64,000 nucleotides of DNA from Candidatus Anaerostipes avistercoris. Lineage in GTDB: Bacteria; Bacillota; Clostridia; Lachnospirales; Lachnospiraceae. The notes below the pieces were generated by a model. It worked only from the letters and a program-made list of their open reading frames with translations, was not told the origin of the DNA and did not search any database. Shown here in pieces: positions 45,226 through 53,136 of this stretch (its first letter is position 1; every line of letters starts with the position of its first letter). A program made the translations under genes and the position numbers. The stretch is from assembly GCA_019119895.1 (NCBI GenBank), contig DWWD01000030.1, positions 1-64,000 of the forward strand, given 5' to 3'.

Positions 45226-45278
45226 GAAGACATAGTTTTTCATATATATTTTAATCCTCTCTTTTCATTAATAAAAGC

Positions 45279-45313
45279 AAAAGTCCCATCGGTTTCGGTG
45301 GGACTTTTCTTTT
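45279..45313. terminator. bidirectional terminator
   Basis: AAAAGTCCCA (45279-45288) pairs with TGGGACTTTT (45299-45308), with TTCTTTT following. It is shared with the convergent ABC permease. Confidence 0.8.
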
Positions 45314-46112
45314 ACATATGTTTCACTGCGTATTTTTCGGCTGCGTGCAGGAGTCTGTAAAGCAGCATGGCGATCAGACACAGAAGGATGATGGACATCA
45401 TGACCCAGTCCATCTTAAAGACCTGGCTTCCGTAAATGATCAGATATCCAAGCCCCGCTTTTGCGGCCAGAAATTCTCCGATGATAACGCCTACCAGAGA
45501 CAGTCCGATGCTGACTTTCATCAGGCTGATAAAGAGAGGGATACAGCTTGGGATTACCGCAAGGCGGAGACAGTCGGTTCTAGAGCCTCCCAGTGTCCGG
45601 ATCAGGATCAGACGTTCCGGATCAACTTTCATAAATCCGTGATACAGGTTCAGGATGCTTCCGAAAACGGCGATGGATATGGCGGTGATAATGATCGTTT
45701 TCATGTTATTTCCCAGCCAGACGATAAGGATCGGCGCCAGAGCGGATTTCGGGAGACTGTTTAATACGACCAGATAAGGTTCCAGAACATCGGCGGCAGG
45801 GCGGCACCACCACAGGAGAACGGAAACGCCCAGCGTAAGCACCATAACCAGAAGAAAGCTTGCGATGGTCTCAGTCAGCGTAATGCCGATGTGGAAAAAT
45901 AGACTCTGGTCTTTCAGCATCGTGTAAAAACATTGAACAATCCGCTGGGGACTGCTGAAAATAAAGCCGTTTAAATATCCTTTTTCCACGGAAATTTCCC
46001 ATGCGGCCAGGATTGCCAGCAGCAGAAGCACCTGCGCGGCCAGAATCCAGTATTTTCTCCTTTGCAGTGACTGAAGATATTGTTTCTGTGCTTCAGACGG
46101 CTCACGTGTCAT
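45312..46112 (-). CDS. ABC transporter permease, nitrate/sulfonate/taurine (NitT/TauT) type
   Basis: 266 residues with six helices. The cytoplasmic loop coupling to the ATPase is NSLPKSALAPILIVWLG near residue 145, typical of SsuC/TauC/ThiX permeases. Start ATG 46112 (MTREPSEAQ) has GGAGGG upstream and overlaps the ATPase gene end by 11 bases. No periplasmic binding protein gene is adjacent, so the substrate (sulfonate, pyrimidine thiamine precursor or other) is open. Confidence 0.87.
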   Translation of the reverse strand: MTREPSEAQKQYLQSLQRRKYWILAAQVLLLLAILAAWEISVEKGYLNGFIFSSPQRIVQCFYTMLKDQSLFFHIGITLTETIASFLLVMVLTLGVSVLLWWCRPAADVLEPYLVVLNSLPKSALAPILIVWLGNNMKTIIITAISIAVFGSILNLYHGFMKVDPERLILIRTLGGSRTDCLRLAVIPSCIPLFISLMKVSIGLSLVGVIIGEFLAAKAGLGYLIIYGSQVFKMDWVMMSIILLCLIAMLLYRLLHAAEKYAVKHM

Positions 46113-46866
46113 TGATATCCCTCCACAACTGATTGAAATAATCTTTGAATTCCACAGCATTTCTTGCGTTTTTCGGTGTTCTCTCCGGACAGGACAGATG
46201 GATCGGAATGATCGATTTTACAGTTCCCGGACGTCTGGTCAGGACGATGACCCGGTCCGCCATGCTGACAGCTTCTGACAGATCGTGGGTGACCAGAAGA
46301 GCGGTTTTATGTTCCTTCTTAATGATGGTGCCGATATCATTGGATACATTTAACCGGGTCTGATAATCCAGTGCGGAGAAGGGTTCATCCAGCAGAAGAA
46401 TATCCGGAGAGAGGGCAAGGGTGCGGATCAGGGCTGCCCGCTGCCGCATACCGCCGGACAGCTGATCCGGATAAGAATCGCGGAAATCTTCCAGGCCGTA
46501 AGAGGTCAGAAGGTGCTCTACGCGTTCATAGGCTGCCGGATCCCTGATTTTCTGTATTTTAAGTCCCAGGACAGCATTTTCATATATGGTTTTCCATGGA
46601 AGAAGCTGATCATTTTGCAGCATATAGCCGACTTTTTCTTTGGAAATCACAAGAGGATAACCATTGATCAGAATTTCTCCGCTGTCCAGGGAAAGGAGCC
46701 GCGCGATCAGGTGAAGCAGCGTGGACTTTCCGCAGCCGCTGGGACCAACGACTGCAACGAATTCACCGGATTTTATATGGAAGGAAACATTATGAAGGGC
46801 GGGAGTTTCCTGCTTTAATGAATGATAAGTGTAGCAAACGTGGTCAAGGGACAGGGCATAAGTCAT
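46102..46866 (-). CDS. ABC transporter ATPase, NitT/TauT type
   Basis: 254 residues: Walker A VVGPSGCGKSTLLH, Q-loop YMLQNDQLLPWKT, signature LSGGMRQRAALIRTL, Walker B ILLLDEPFSALD and H-loop VTHDLSEAVSMAD. Start ATG 46866 (MTYALSLDH) follows GGAGG; an open extension to 47037 covers the promoter region and is not coding. First gene of a two-gene operon with the permease. Confidence 0.9.
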   Translation of the reverse strand: MTYALSLDHVCYTYHSLKQETPALHNVSFHIKSGEFVAVVGPSGCGKSTLLHLIARLLSLDSGEILINGYPLVISKEKVGYMLQNDQLLPWKTIYENAVLGLKIQKIRDPAAYERVEHLLTSYGLEDFRDSYPDQLSGGMRQRAALIRTLALSPDILLLDEPFSALDYQTRLNVSNDIGTIIKKEHKTALLVTHDLSEAVSMADRVIVLTRRPGTVKSIIPIHLSCPERTPKNARNAVEFKDYFNQLWRDINDT

Positions 46867-46975
46867 AGAAACCTCCGAAATCTTTGTTATAATAGAATAT
46901 GCAGAAAAAGAAAAAATGCTCCCGAACGGCGGCATGGATCTGCGCAGAATATAAGGAAAAGGTGAAACAACAGCA

Positions 46976-47665
46976 ATGAAATATGAACATATGACAGAAG
47001 GAATTTTTTTGAGCCGGCCTAACCGGTTTATTGCCATGGTGGAAGCGGAAGGAAGTCAGGCTAAGGCACATGTGAAAAACACAGGAAGATGCCGGGAGCT
47101 GCTGATTCCCGGAACCAAAGTATTTCTCCAAAAGCACAATAATCCGGATAGAAAGACAAAATATTCCCTGATCGGGGTCATGAAAGGCGATGTTATGGTC
47201 AATATGGATTCTCAGGCGCCGAACCATGTGGTCAGAGAATGGCTGGAGCAGGGAGGTATCTATCAAAAAACGAATTTGATCGCGGCAGAACGAAAATACG
47301 GCGATTCCCGCTTTGATTTTTATATAGAAGGAGACGGAAAAAAAGCTTTCGTTGAGGTAAAAGGGGTCACTCTGGAGGAAGAAGGAACTGCCCGATTTCC
47401 GGACGCACCCACGGAACGAGGGGTAAAACATGTAAAAGAATTGATGAAATGTATAGAAGAAGGATATGAGGCGTATATTATTTTTGTGATTCAAATGAAA
47501 GGAACCCGGAAGTTTGAGCCAAATGACAAGAGGCATCCGGAATTTGGGGCCGTACTTCGGGAAGCCGGACAGGCCGGCGTCCGGATACGGGCTCTGGACT
47601 GCAGAGTCGGCATGGACAGTCTGGTGATCGATGAGCCGGTGCCGGTAGTTCTGGATGAAAGTTAA
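46976..47665 (+). CDS. sfsA: SfsA family protein
   Basis: 229 residues: LSRPNRFIAMVEAEG, AHVKNTGRCRELL, SRFDFYIEGDGKKAFVEVKG (nuclease-like D..ExK motif) and FPDAPTERGVKHVKEL. The family is an OB-fold plus PD-(D/E)XK-type domain, historically called a sugar fermentation stimulation protein and annotated as a DNA/RNA nuclease. It overlaps the end of the convergent Crp/Fnr gene by four bases. Confidence 0.92.
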   Translation: MKYEHMTEGIFLSRPNRFIAMVEAEGSQAKAHVKNTGRCRELLIPGTKVFLQKHNNPDRKTKYSLIGVMKGDVMVNMDSQAPNHVVREWLEQGGIYQKTNLIAAERKYGDSRFDFYIEGDGKKAFVEVKGVTLEEEGTARFPDAPTERGVKHVKELMKCIEEGYEAYIIFVIQMKGTRKFEPNDKRHPEFGAVLREAGQAGVRIRALDCRVGMDSLVIDEPVPVVLDES

Positions 47666-48339
47666 AGTCCGTCTGCGATATCCTGCAGGGTATCCGGATC
47701 CAGGATTTTAATCTGATTTCTCCCTGTAATTCGGAGAACACCCTGATTCTGCAGACCGGACAAGGTTCGGGACAGAGAAGGACGGGTCGTATTCAGGTAA
47801 GCGGCCAGTTCACTGCGGTTCATGCTCAGGGGAACCGTGTCGGCGCCGGTGCGGTTTTCCAGAAGATATCTGGCGAGTCTCTGTTCCAGCTCTCCGCAGG
47901 TCAGAAGATCCAGACGTTCCTGTTTCTGGTGATTGTCCAGGGCAAAGATGTGGAGCATGTTAAAGATGGCCTGACTGTGATGCTCACAGTTTTTCTCACA
48001 GGTTCGGAAGAAGAAACTCCGGTCTGCCGTGAGAATCCTGCAGGGACTTTCTGTCCGGACAGTGTATCCAAAAGCCTTTTTGTCCAGGAAAACATCGGTT
48101 TCGCCGAACAGACTGCCGGCAGAACGGTATTCGATGTTCATGGGTTTCCCCATATAATTATACTGTTCCAGTATGACGGTGCCTTCCAGAATCAGGTACA
48201 GCACGGCAGGTTTGTCATCCGGGTAAACAATCGTCTGACCCTTTGGAAAGGACAGGGTCTCGGCGTGGGAGCAGTGAAGAATCCGCTGGATTTCCGCATC
48301 ATTTAAATTTTGAAAGAGTAACGTATCTTTAAGTTCCAT
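47662..48339 (-). CDS. Crp/Fnr-family transcriptional regulator
   Basis: 225 residues. An N-terminal cyclic-nucleotide-binding-like barrel (about 5-125; FPKGQTIVYPDDKPAVLYLI, GSLFGETDVF) and a C-terminal Crp winged helix (about 150-220; ELAAYLNTTRPSLSRTLSGL). Cys residues in RTCEKNCEHH and elsewhere do not form the FNR 4Fe-4S pattern, so the ligand is uncertain (heme, redox or nitrosative stress). Start ATG 48339 follows AAAGGATG. It is divergent from the superoxide reductase operon, with a perfect dyad between them. Confidence 0.88.
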   Translation of the reverse strand: MELKDTLLFQNLNDAEIQRILHCSHAETLSFPKGQTIVYPDDKPAVLYLILEGTVILEQYNYMGKPMNIEYRSAGSLFGETDVFLDKKAFGYTVRTESPCRILTADRSFFFRTCEKNCEHHSQAIFNMLHIFALDNHQKQERLDLLTCGELEQRLARYLLENRTGADTVPLSMNRSELAAYLNTTRPSLSRTLSGLQNQGVLRITGRNQIKILDPDTLQDIADGL

Positions 48340-48361
48340 TTTTTCATCCTTTTTTGCACTT

Positions 48362-48404
48362 TGTAACATATGTTACAGAAATAATATCAATTTAAGGTTA
48401 TTAT
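48362..48404 (+). promoter_or_regulatory. Crp/Fnr operator and -10 box for the superoxide reductase operon
   Basis: TGTAACATATGTTACA (48362-48377) is a perfect 16-base dyad. TATTAT (48399-48404) could be the -10; the start would be near 48411, placing the dyad centre at about -41.5, the class II activation position. No -35 box is evident. Confidence 0.65.
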
Positions 48405-48440
48405 ATAGCTACAGTCAGGAACAGTAAAGGAGGAAATGAA

Positions 48441-48797
48441 ATGAGTCGGTTTTATAAAGATGACAAAGCAGTGTTGTTAGATGTATTTGAAAAAAATCCG
48501 GTATCAGGTCTCAATTTGCTGGAGGCGAATGTTACCGACGCAGCTGGCGAGAAACACGTTCCCGTGATCGAGAGAGATGGGAAAGATATTATTGTCAGAG
48601 TCGGCGAGGTTCCTCATCCGATGATGGAGGAGCACTATATTATGGGTGTTTATATTGAAACAAAGCAGGGCGGTCAGCTTTGCCGGTTCCAGCCGGGAGA
48701 TGAGCCAAGAGCGGTGTTTACTCTTGCGCCGGGCGATGAACTGGTGGCAGCTTATGAGTACTGCAACCTGCATGGTCTGTGGAAAGCAGACGCATAG
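48441..48797 (+). CDS. superoxide reductase (neelaredoxin-like, single iron centre)
   Basis: 118 residues. Iron ligands are visible in EKHVPVIE, VGEVPHPMMEEHYI and the C-terminal YEYCNLHGLWKA (Cys and His). The N-terminal rubredoxin-like desulforedoxin domain of two-iron desulfoferrodoxins is absent, so this is the one-iron type. It reduces superoxide to peroxide in the cytosol, with electrons from rubredoxin, whose gene follows. AAAGGAGG precedes the ATG. Confidence 0.9.
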   Translation: MSRFYKDDKAVLLDVFEKNPVSGLNLLEANVTDAAGEKHVPVIERDGKDIIVRVGEVPHPMMEEHYIMGVYIETKQGGQLCRFQPGDEPRAVFTLAPGDELVAAYEYCNLHGLWKADA

Positions 48798-48837
48798 CAA
48801 TATATAAAAGGATACAAAATTTCAGGAGGCAAAAAAG

Positions 48838-48999
48838 ATGAAAAAATACGAATGCGAACCATGTGGATACATTTATGACGAGGCAGCAGGCGATCCGGAC
48901 AACGGAATCGCGCCGGGAACAAAATTTGAAGATCTTCCGGATGACTGGGTATGTCCGTTATGCGGAATGGGAAAAGAAGTTTTCTCAGAAGTTGAATAA
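48838..48999 (+). CDS. rubredoxin
   Basis: A 53-residue protein with the two Cys loops [19 protein letters not shown] and [13 protein letters not shown] that hold one Fe(Cys)4 centre, and the family's conserved aromatic core. TTCAGGAGG lies upstream of ATG 48838. As the electron donor to superoxide reductase it is co-transcribed with that gene, 40 bases downstream. The ORF is short but complete and unambiguous. Confidence 0.95.
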   Translation: MKKYECEPCGYIYDEAAGDPDNGIAPGTKFEDLPDDWVCPLCGMGKEVFSEVE

Positions 49000-49026
49000 A
49001 AACAATTCTGTTTATGAATCACAGTG

Positions 49027-49064
49027 CAGGATTTCTCTGAAATTCAGAGGAATCCTGTTTTTTT
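49027..49064 (+). terminator. terminator of the superoxide reductase/rubredoxin operon
   Basis: CAGGATTTCTCTGA (49027-49040) pairs with TTCAGAGGAATCCTG (49043-49057), followed by TTTTTTT. Confidence 0.85.
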
Positions 49065-49101
49065 GCCGTTCCGCGGGAATCACACTGCAGACAGGATGAA
49101 A

Positions 49102-49129
49102 TTGACAGAAAACGCAGGAATGATATAAA
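49102..49129 (+). promoter_or_regulatory. promoter of the Gfo/Idh-DeoR operon
   Basis: TTGACA (49102-49107), 16-base spacer, TATAAA (49124-49129), 28 bases before the ATG. Confidence 0.6.
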
Positions 49130-49157
49130 ATAATAAAAAACAAGAAAGGAAATCATT

Positions 49158-50135
49158 ATGGTAAGATTTGCGGTGATTGGAACAAATTTTATCACAGACA
49201 GCTTTCTGGAAGCGGGAGCTGAATGTGAGGGATTCAAGGCACAGGCCGTATACTCAAGAACCATGGAACGGGCAAAAGAATATGCGGAAAAATACGGAAT
49301 TGAAGATTGTTATGATTCATTGGAGGATCTGGCAGAAGCTCCGGATATTGACGCAGTTTATGTAGCGAGTCCCAATGCTCTGCATGCGTCACAGAGTATT
49401 CAGATGATGGAAGCTGGGAAGCATGTATTATGTGAAAAAACCATAGCCTCAAATTCCAAAGAATTAAAGGAAATGCTGGAAACGGCAGAGCGAAATCATG
49501 TGGTGCTGCTGGAAGCCATGCGCCCTGTCTTTGATCCGGGATTTGCGGCGATTCAGGAGAATCTTCCGAGACTGGGAAAGATTCGCCGCGCCACGTTCCA
49601 GTACTGTCAGTATTCCAGACGATATGACCATTTCAAAGAAGGTATCATCGAAAATGCCTTTAAACCAGAGTTATCCAACGGAGCGCTCATGGACATCGGC
49701 GTTTACTGCGTACATCCTCTGGTCAAACTTTTCGGGAAACCGAAAGAAGTGTATGCCCACGGGCTGAAGCTTTCCACCGGCGTGGATGGATCAGCAGTGA
49801 TCGTCGCCATGTATGAGGAAATGCAGGCAGAGCTTCTTTACGCTAAGATTACCCAGTCAGCGCTTCCAAGTCAGATCCAGGGAGAAGAAGCATCCATGAT
49901 CATCCGGGAAATACCGGACACAACTTCGATTGAAATCGTAAAGAGAGACGGAACTTCGGAAAAAATTGATATCCGCAAGAAAGAAAATAACATGTATTAT
50001 GAGGTGGAAGAATTTATCCGCCTGATTGAGGAAAAGAAGAGCGCACGGGAGCATAATCAGTATTCTGTCTGGTCGCTGGAAGTTATGGACGAGGCAAGAC
50101 AGCAGATGGGAATCCATTTCCCGGCGGATGATTAA
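49158..50135 (+). CDS. Gfo/Idh/MocA-family oxidoreductase
   Basis: 325 residues: Rossmann fold FAVIGTNFITDSFLEA, YVASPNALHASQSIQM, catalytic VLCEKTIASNSKELKE (Lys in EKT) and NGALMDIGVYCVHPLV in the C-terminal domain. The first-motif Gly pattern is GTNF, unlike the usual GxGxxA. It resembles scyllo-inositol or trans-dihydrodiol-type dehydrogenases. A DeoR regulator follows by 12 bases, suggesting a small self-regulated sugar operon. Confidence 0.87.
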   Translation: MVRFAVIGTNFITDSFLEAGAECEGFKAQAVYSRTMERAKEYAEKYGIEDCYDSLEDLAEAPDIDAVYVASPNALHASQSIQMMEAGKHVLCEKTIASNSKELKEMLETAERNHVVLLEAMRPVFDPGFAAIQENLPRLGKIRRATFQYCQYSRRYDHFKEGIIENAFKPELSNGALMDIGVYCVHPLVKLFGKPKEVYAHGLKLSTGVDGSAVIVAMYEEMQAELLYAKITQSALPSQIQGEEASMIIREIPDTTSIEIVKRDGTSEKIDIRKKENNMYYEVEEFIRLIEEKKSAREHNQYSVWSLEVMDEARQQMGIHFPADD

Positions 50136-50147
50136 GGAGGCAGAAAG

Positions 50148-50915
50148 TTGTTTGTAGAAGAACGGCATCAGGAAATCCTGAGGCTCCTGCAGGAAAATGA
50201 AAAAGTGCGGGTCAAGGATTTAAGCAAACGGTTTCAGGTAACGGAAGACTGTATCCGCAAAGACCTGGCGGCCATGGAAGGACAGAATTTGTTAAAGAGA
50301 ACATATGGAGGAGCGGTGCTGCCGGACAGCCTGCATCCGGGACACAGCAATCTGGTGGCCAGCAGAAAGCATAAAAATGTAGAGCAGAAACAAAAAATTG
50401 CAAAAAAGGCAGTCAAACTGATCAAAAACGGGGATATGGTATTTCTGGATACGTCCACAACGAATATTGAACTGGCAAGGGAAATCATAAAGGCGGGGAT
50501 GGAAATCACCGTTGTAAGCTGTATGATGGACATTGCGGAAATCTTCCAGTCCACGAAAAATGTGAAATTTTTTCTGATCGGAGGAGAATTTAACCGGTCT
50601 CAGAATGGCTTCCTGGGCTCACTGACGCTGCAGATGATGGAAAATTTCAGATTCGATATCAGCTTTATGGGCGTTGTGGGAGCGGATCCGGAGAAAAATA
50701 TCATTACCACTTATGTGCCGGAAGACGGCATGATGAAACGTCATGCTGTGGAGAGAAGCTCCAGAACATATCTGATGATGGAAAGCAAGAAATTCGGATT
50801 CCAGGCCAACTATGTATATGCGGGATTTGAGGATATCAGCGGCGTAATCTGCGAAAAAGAACCGGATGAGGCCATCCGGGAGCAGCTTGAGCTGCGGCAG
50901 ACAGAGATTATTTAA
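50148..50915 (+). CDS. DeoR-family transcriptional regulator
   Basis: 255 residues. An N-terminal DeoR helix-turn-helix (1-57; VEERHQEILRLLQENEKVRV, FQVTEDCIRKDLAAME) and a sugar-phosphate-binding DeoRC domain (about 75-235; IKNGDMVFLDTSTTNIELAR, VVSCMMDIAEIF, FMGVVGADPEKNI). The start is TTG 50148, 7 bases after AAGGAGG; no ATG is better placed. Its end overlaps the convergent HAD gene by 8 bases. Confidence 0.9.
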   Translation: MFVEERHQEILRLLQENEKVRVKDLSKRFQVTEDCIRKDLAAMEGQNLLKRTYGGAVLPDSLHPGHSNLVASRKHKNVEQKQKIAKKAVKLIKNGDMVFLDTSTTNIELAREIIKAGMEITVVSCMMDIAEIFQSTKNVKFFLIGGEFNRSQNGFLGSLTLQMMENFRFDISFMGVVGADPEKNIITTYVPEDGMMKRHAVERSSRTYLMMESKKFGFQANYVYAGFEDISGVICEKEPDEAIREQLELRQTEII

Positions 50916-51741
50916 TATGGAGAATGTGCTCGATGCCCCATGCGACGCCATCCAGATCATGGTGACGGGTCACGGCATCTGCGGCAGCCCTGCACTTAGG
51001 AGAGGCGTTCTCCATAGCAATACCGATGCCTGCGGCGTTCAGCAGATCGATATCATTATCTCCGTCGCCGAAAGCGGCAGTCTGTTCCGGAGCCAGGTGC
51101 AGATAATCACGGATAAAACGAAGACCGGAATGTTTGCCCGCATCTCTGTGGGAGATTTCGATCAGCTGGGAAACAGAAGACGTAATATAAATATCTTTGG
51201 AAGTCTGGGCAAGTTTTGCCCAGATTTCTTCTTTTGTGAGGTCATCTCCGACAACCACATCAATACTGTCAATCTGATCCTGATGTCTGCGGAGGAATCC
51301 CGGCATCTGATGGACAGGATTTCTGGTATCCTGAATGTATGGGATGGCCTGAGGCGTGGCGCCGAATCCCACAGGATCTCTGACGTAATCTGCTTCTGCG
51401 TAGGCAGTGCCGTCGATAAAAGCTTCCAGTACCACCGGATAAGAGGAAGAAACTGCGAGAATATCAGAGACAGAGGCTTCTGTCAGTTTATATTCATGCA
51501 GGCATTTTCCCGTCGGAATATAGTAAACGGCCGCTCCATTGGAGGTTATGGCGTACTCAATGCCGGGAACGGACAGGACGTCTTCCGGAAGTGTGTGAAA
51601 GGAACGCCCGCTGGCAATGACAATATGAACTCCTTTTTCAATGGCATGTGACAATGCCTGCCGGTTGCCTTCAGAGAGTTTCCCCTGAGCATTTAATGTT
51701 GTCCGGTCCAGATCTAAAGCAATACATTTAATATCCATCAT
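50908..51741 (-). CDS. Cof-type HAD hydrolase
   Basis: 277 residues: motif I ALDLDRTTLNAQG (nucleophile Asp), motif II VIASGRSFHTL, a C2b cap (about 85-190), and motif IV AAFGDGDNDIDLLNAAGIGI then MENASPKCRAAAD. These cytosolic phosphatases act on sugar phosphates, FMN or PLP with loose specificity. GGAGG precedes the ATG; a second Met follows directly. Monocistronic. Confidence 0.9.
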   Translation of the reverse strand: MMDIKCIALDLDRTTLNAQGKLSEGNRQALSHAIEKGVHIVIASGRSFHTLPEDVLSVPGIEYAITSNGAAVYYIPTGKCLHEYKLTEASVSDILAVSSSYPVVLEAFIDGTAYAEADYVRDPVGFGATPQAIPYIQDTRNPVHQMPGFLRRHQDQIDSIDVVVGDDLTKEEIWAKLAQTSKDIYITSSVSQLIEISHRDAGKHSGLRFIRDYLHLAPEQTAAFGDGDNDIDLLNAAGIGIAMENASPKCRAAADAVTRHHDLDGVAWGIEHILHIK

Positions 51742-51814
51742 AAGTCCTCCTTTTCTATTTCCTTATTGTAACTTTTCTTATTTCCATTTACAATAGGTTT
51801 GGAGGAAAGAAGAC

Positions 51815-52846
51815 ATGGGATTAACGACGTTATGTTATATAGAAAAAGAAAACAAGTATCTGATGCTTCACAGGATTGTAAAGAAGCACGACATTAACAA
51901 AGATAAATGGATCGGTGTCGGAGGACATTTTGAACACGGTGAAAGTCCGGAAGACTGTATGTTCCGGGAAGTCAGAGAAGAAACCGGGCTGGTTCCGGTG
52001 CAGTACCGGCTGTGCGGAGTCGTCACATTTTTATCGGATATGGGAACCGAAAAAGAAGCATGGGAGTATATGTTTCTTTACCATATCACAGATTATAAAG
52101 GAACGATAAAGGAATGCGATGAGGGAGTGCTGGAATGGGTTCCGAAAAAAGACCTTCTGAACCTGGAACTGTGGGAAGGAGACCGTCTGTTCCTGCGCTA
52201 TATGGATGAGGGAGCGCCATTCTTTTCCCTGAAACTGACTTATGTGGAAGGGAACCTTATGGCGGCGGTCCTGGATGGAAAAGAACTGGAATTCTTTGAT
52301 CTTCTGGATGAAAATGGAGAGAAAACCGGAAAGATCAAGGAGAGATCTCTGGTCCATGAGGACGGTGATCTCCACGGCACCGCCCATATCTGGATCGTGC
52401 GCGAAACAGAAAAGGGGCATGATGTACTGCTTCAGAAACGAAGTGCCAATAAAGACTCTTTTCCGGGGTGCTATGATATTTCATCGGCAGGACATGCAGC
52501 GGCAGGAGATGGATACCTGGAAACCGCAGTCCGGGAAATACAGGAGGAACTGGGGATCCCGGCGGCAGCGGAAGATCTGAAACAGATTGGTGTTCATGAT
52601 GGAATCATCAATGGAAATTTTTACGGAAGAGAGTTCCGAAATCACGAAATCAGTGCTGTTTATGTGTATGATAAACCGGTAGAGATTGAGAATCTTTCTC
52701 TGCAGAAGGAAGAAGTGGAAGAGGTCATATGGATGGACTATAACACGTGCCGGGAAAAGATGGAAAAAGGTGAGATCAAACACTGCATCTTCCAGGATGA
52801 ATTTGAAATGCTGGGAGAATATCTGGGCGAAATAGAATGTAAATAA
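51815..52846 (+). CDS. tandem Nudix protein: MutT-like plus IDI-like domain
   Basis: 343 residues with two Nudix boxes. Domain 1 (1-150), GHFEHGESPEDCMFREVREE, is a canonical box of the 8-oxo-dGTP diphosphatase type. Domain 2 (about 165-340), GHAAAGDGYLETAVREIQEE, has Asp in place of the first Glu, as in isopentenyl-diphosphate isomerase-like Nudix proteins, with HGTAHIWIV before it. Each type usually occurs alone; the fusion could couple nucleotide cleaning with a second diphosphate substrate. GGAGG precedes the ATG. Confidence 0.87.
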   Translation: MGLTTLCYIEKENKYLMLHRIVKKHDINKDKWIGVGGHFEHGESPEDCMFREVREETGLVPVQYRLCGVVTFLSDMGTEKEAWEYMFLYHITDYKGTIKECDEGVLEWVPKKDLLNLELWEGDRLFLRYMDEGAPFFSLKLTYVEGNLMAAVLDGKELEFFDLLDENGEKTGKIKERSLVHEDGDLHGTAHIWIVRETEKGHDVLLQKRSANKDSFPGCYDISSAGHAAAGDGYLETAVREIQEELGIPAAAEDLKQIGVHDGIINGNFYGREFRNHEISAVYVYDKPVEIENLSLQKEEVEEVIWMDYNTCREKMEKGEIKHCIFQDEFEMLGEYLGEIECK

Positions 52847-52880
52847 AATTTGAATATAATTTATAAATTTGTTGTCATAA

Positions 52881-53001
52881 AATAAAGAAGGAAACAACCG
52901 CCGTGAGCGGTTTGACCTGTATAAACTGGGAAACCACCCTGTTGGTTAAAGTTTAAGGGATGGAAGAAAGAGTCGATTAATGTCAGACTCTTTCTTTTTT
53001 T
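52881..53001 (+). ncRNA. possible structured RNA ending in a terminator
   Basis: Between the Nudix gene and the kinase cluster lies a GC-richer patch with stem AACCGC/GCGGTT (52896-52912), a GGG/CCC and AACC/GGTT region (about 52928-52946), and a strong terminator GAAAGAGTC (52966-52974)/GACTCTTTC (52986-52994) with a long T-run. There is no open frame. It may be a small RNA or simply the 3' UTR of the Nudix gene. I do not recognise an Rfam class, and no convincing own promoter is seen. Confidence 0.35.
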
Positions 53002-53051
53002 GGATAGACTGGTCGGGCGTCCGCCGTGCCTGCATAATTGCTGCTTTGAAG

Positions 53052-53078
53052 CCTGCTCCTAAAATTATTAGGAGCAGG
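53052..53078. repeat. perfect 11-bp hairpin without T-run
   Basis: CCTGCTCCTAA (53052-53062) pairs with TTAGGAGCAGG (53068-53078). No T-tract follows, so it is a poor terminator. It lies 58 bases ahead of the first gene of the FHA/kinase cluster, in its probable leader or promoter region. Confidence 0.5.
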
Positions 53079-53136
53079 TCTTAAGGGAAATATAGTAAAA
53101 TTTAGATAAGATAATGATTAAAAAGGGAGGGATCAT

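Noticed and set aside
50866-51651. 261-residue plus-strand open frame
   Set aside because: Antisense to the HAD hydrolase, which has all catalytic motifs.
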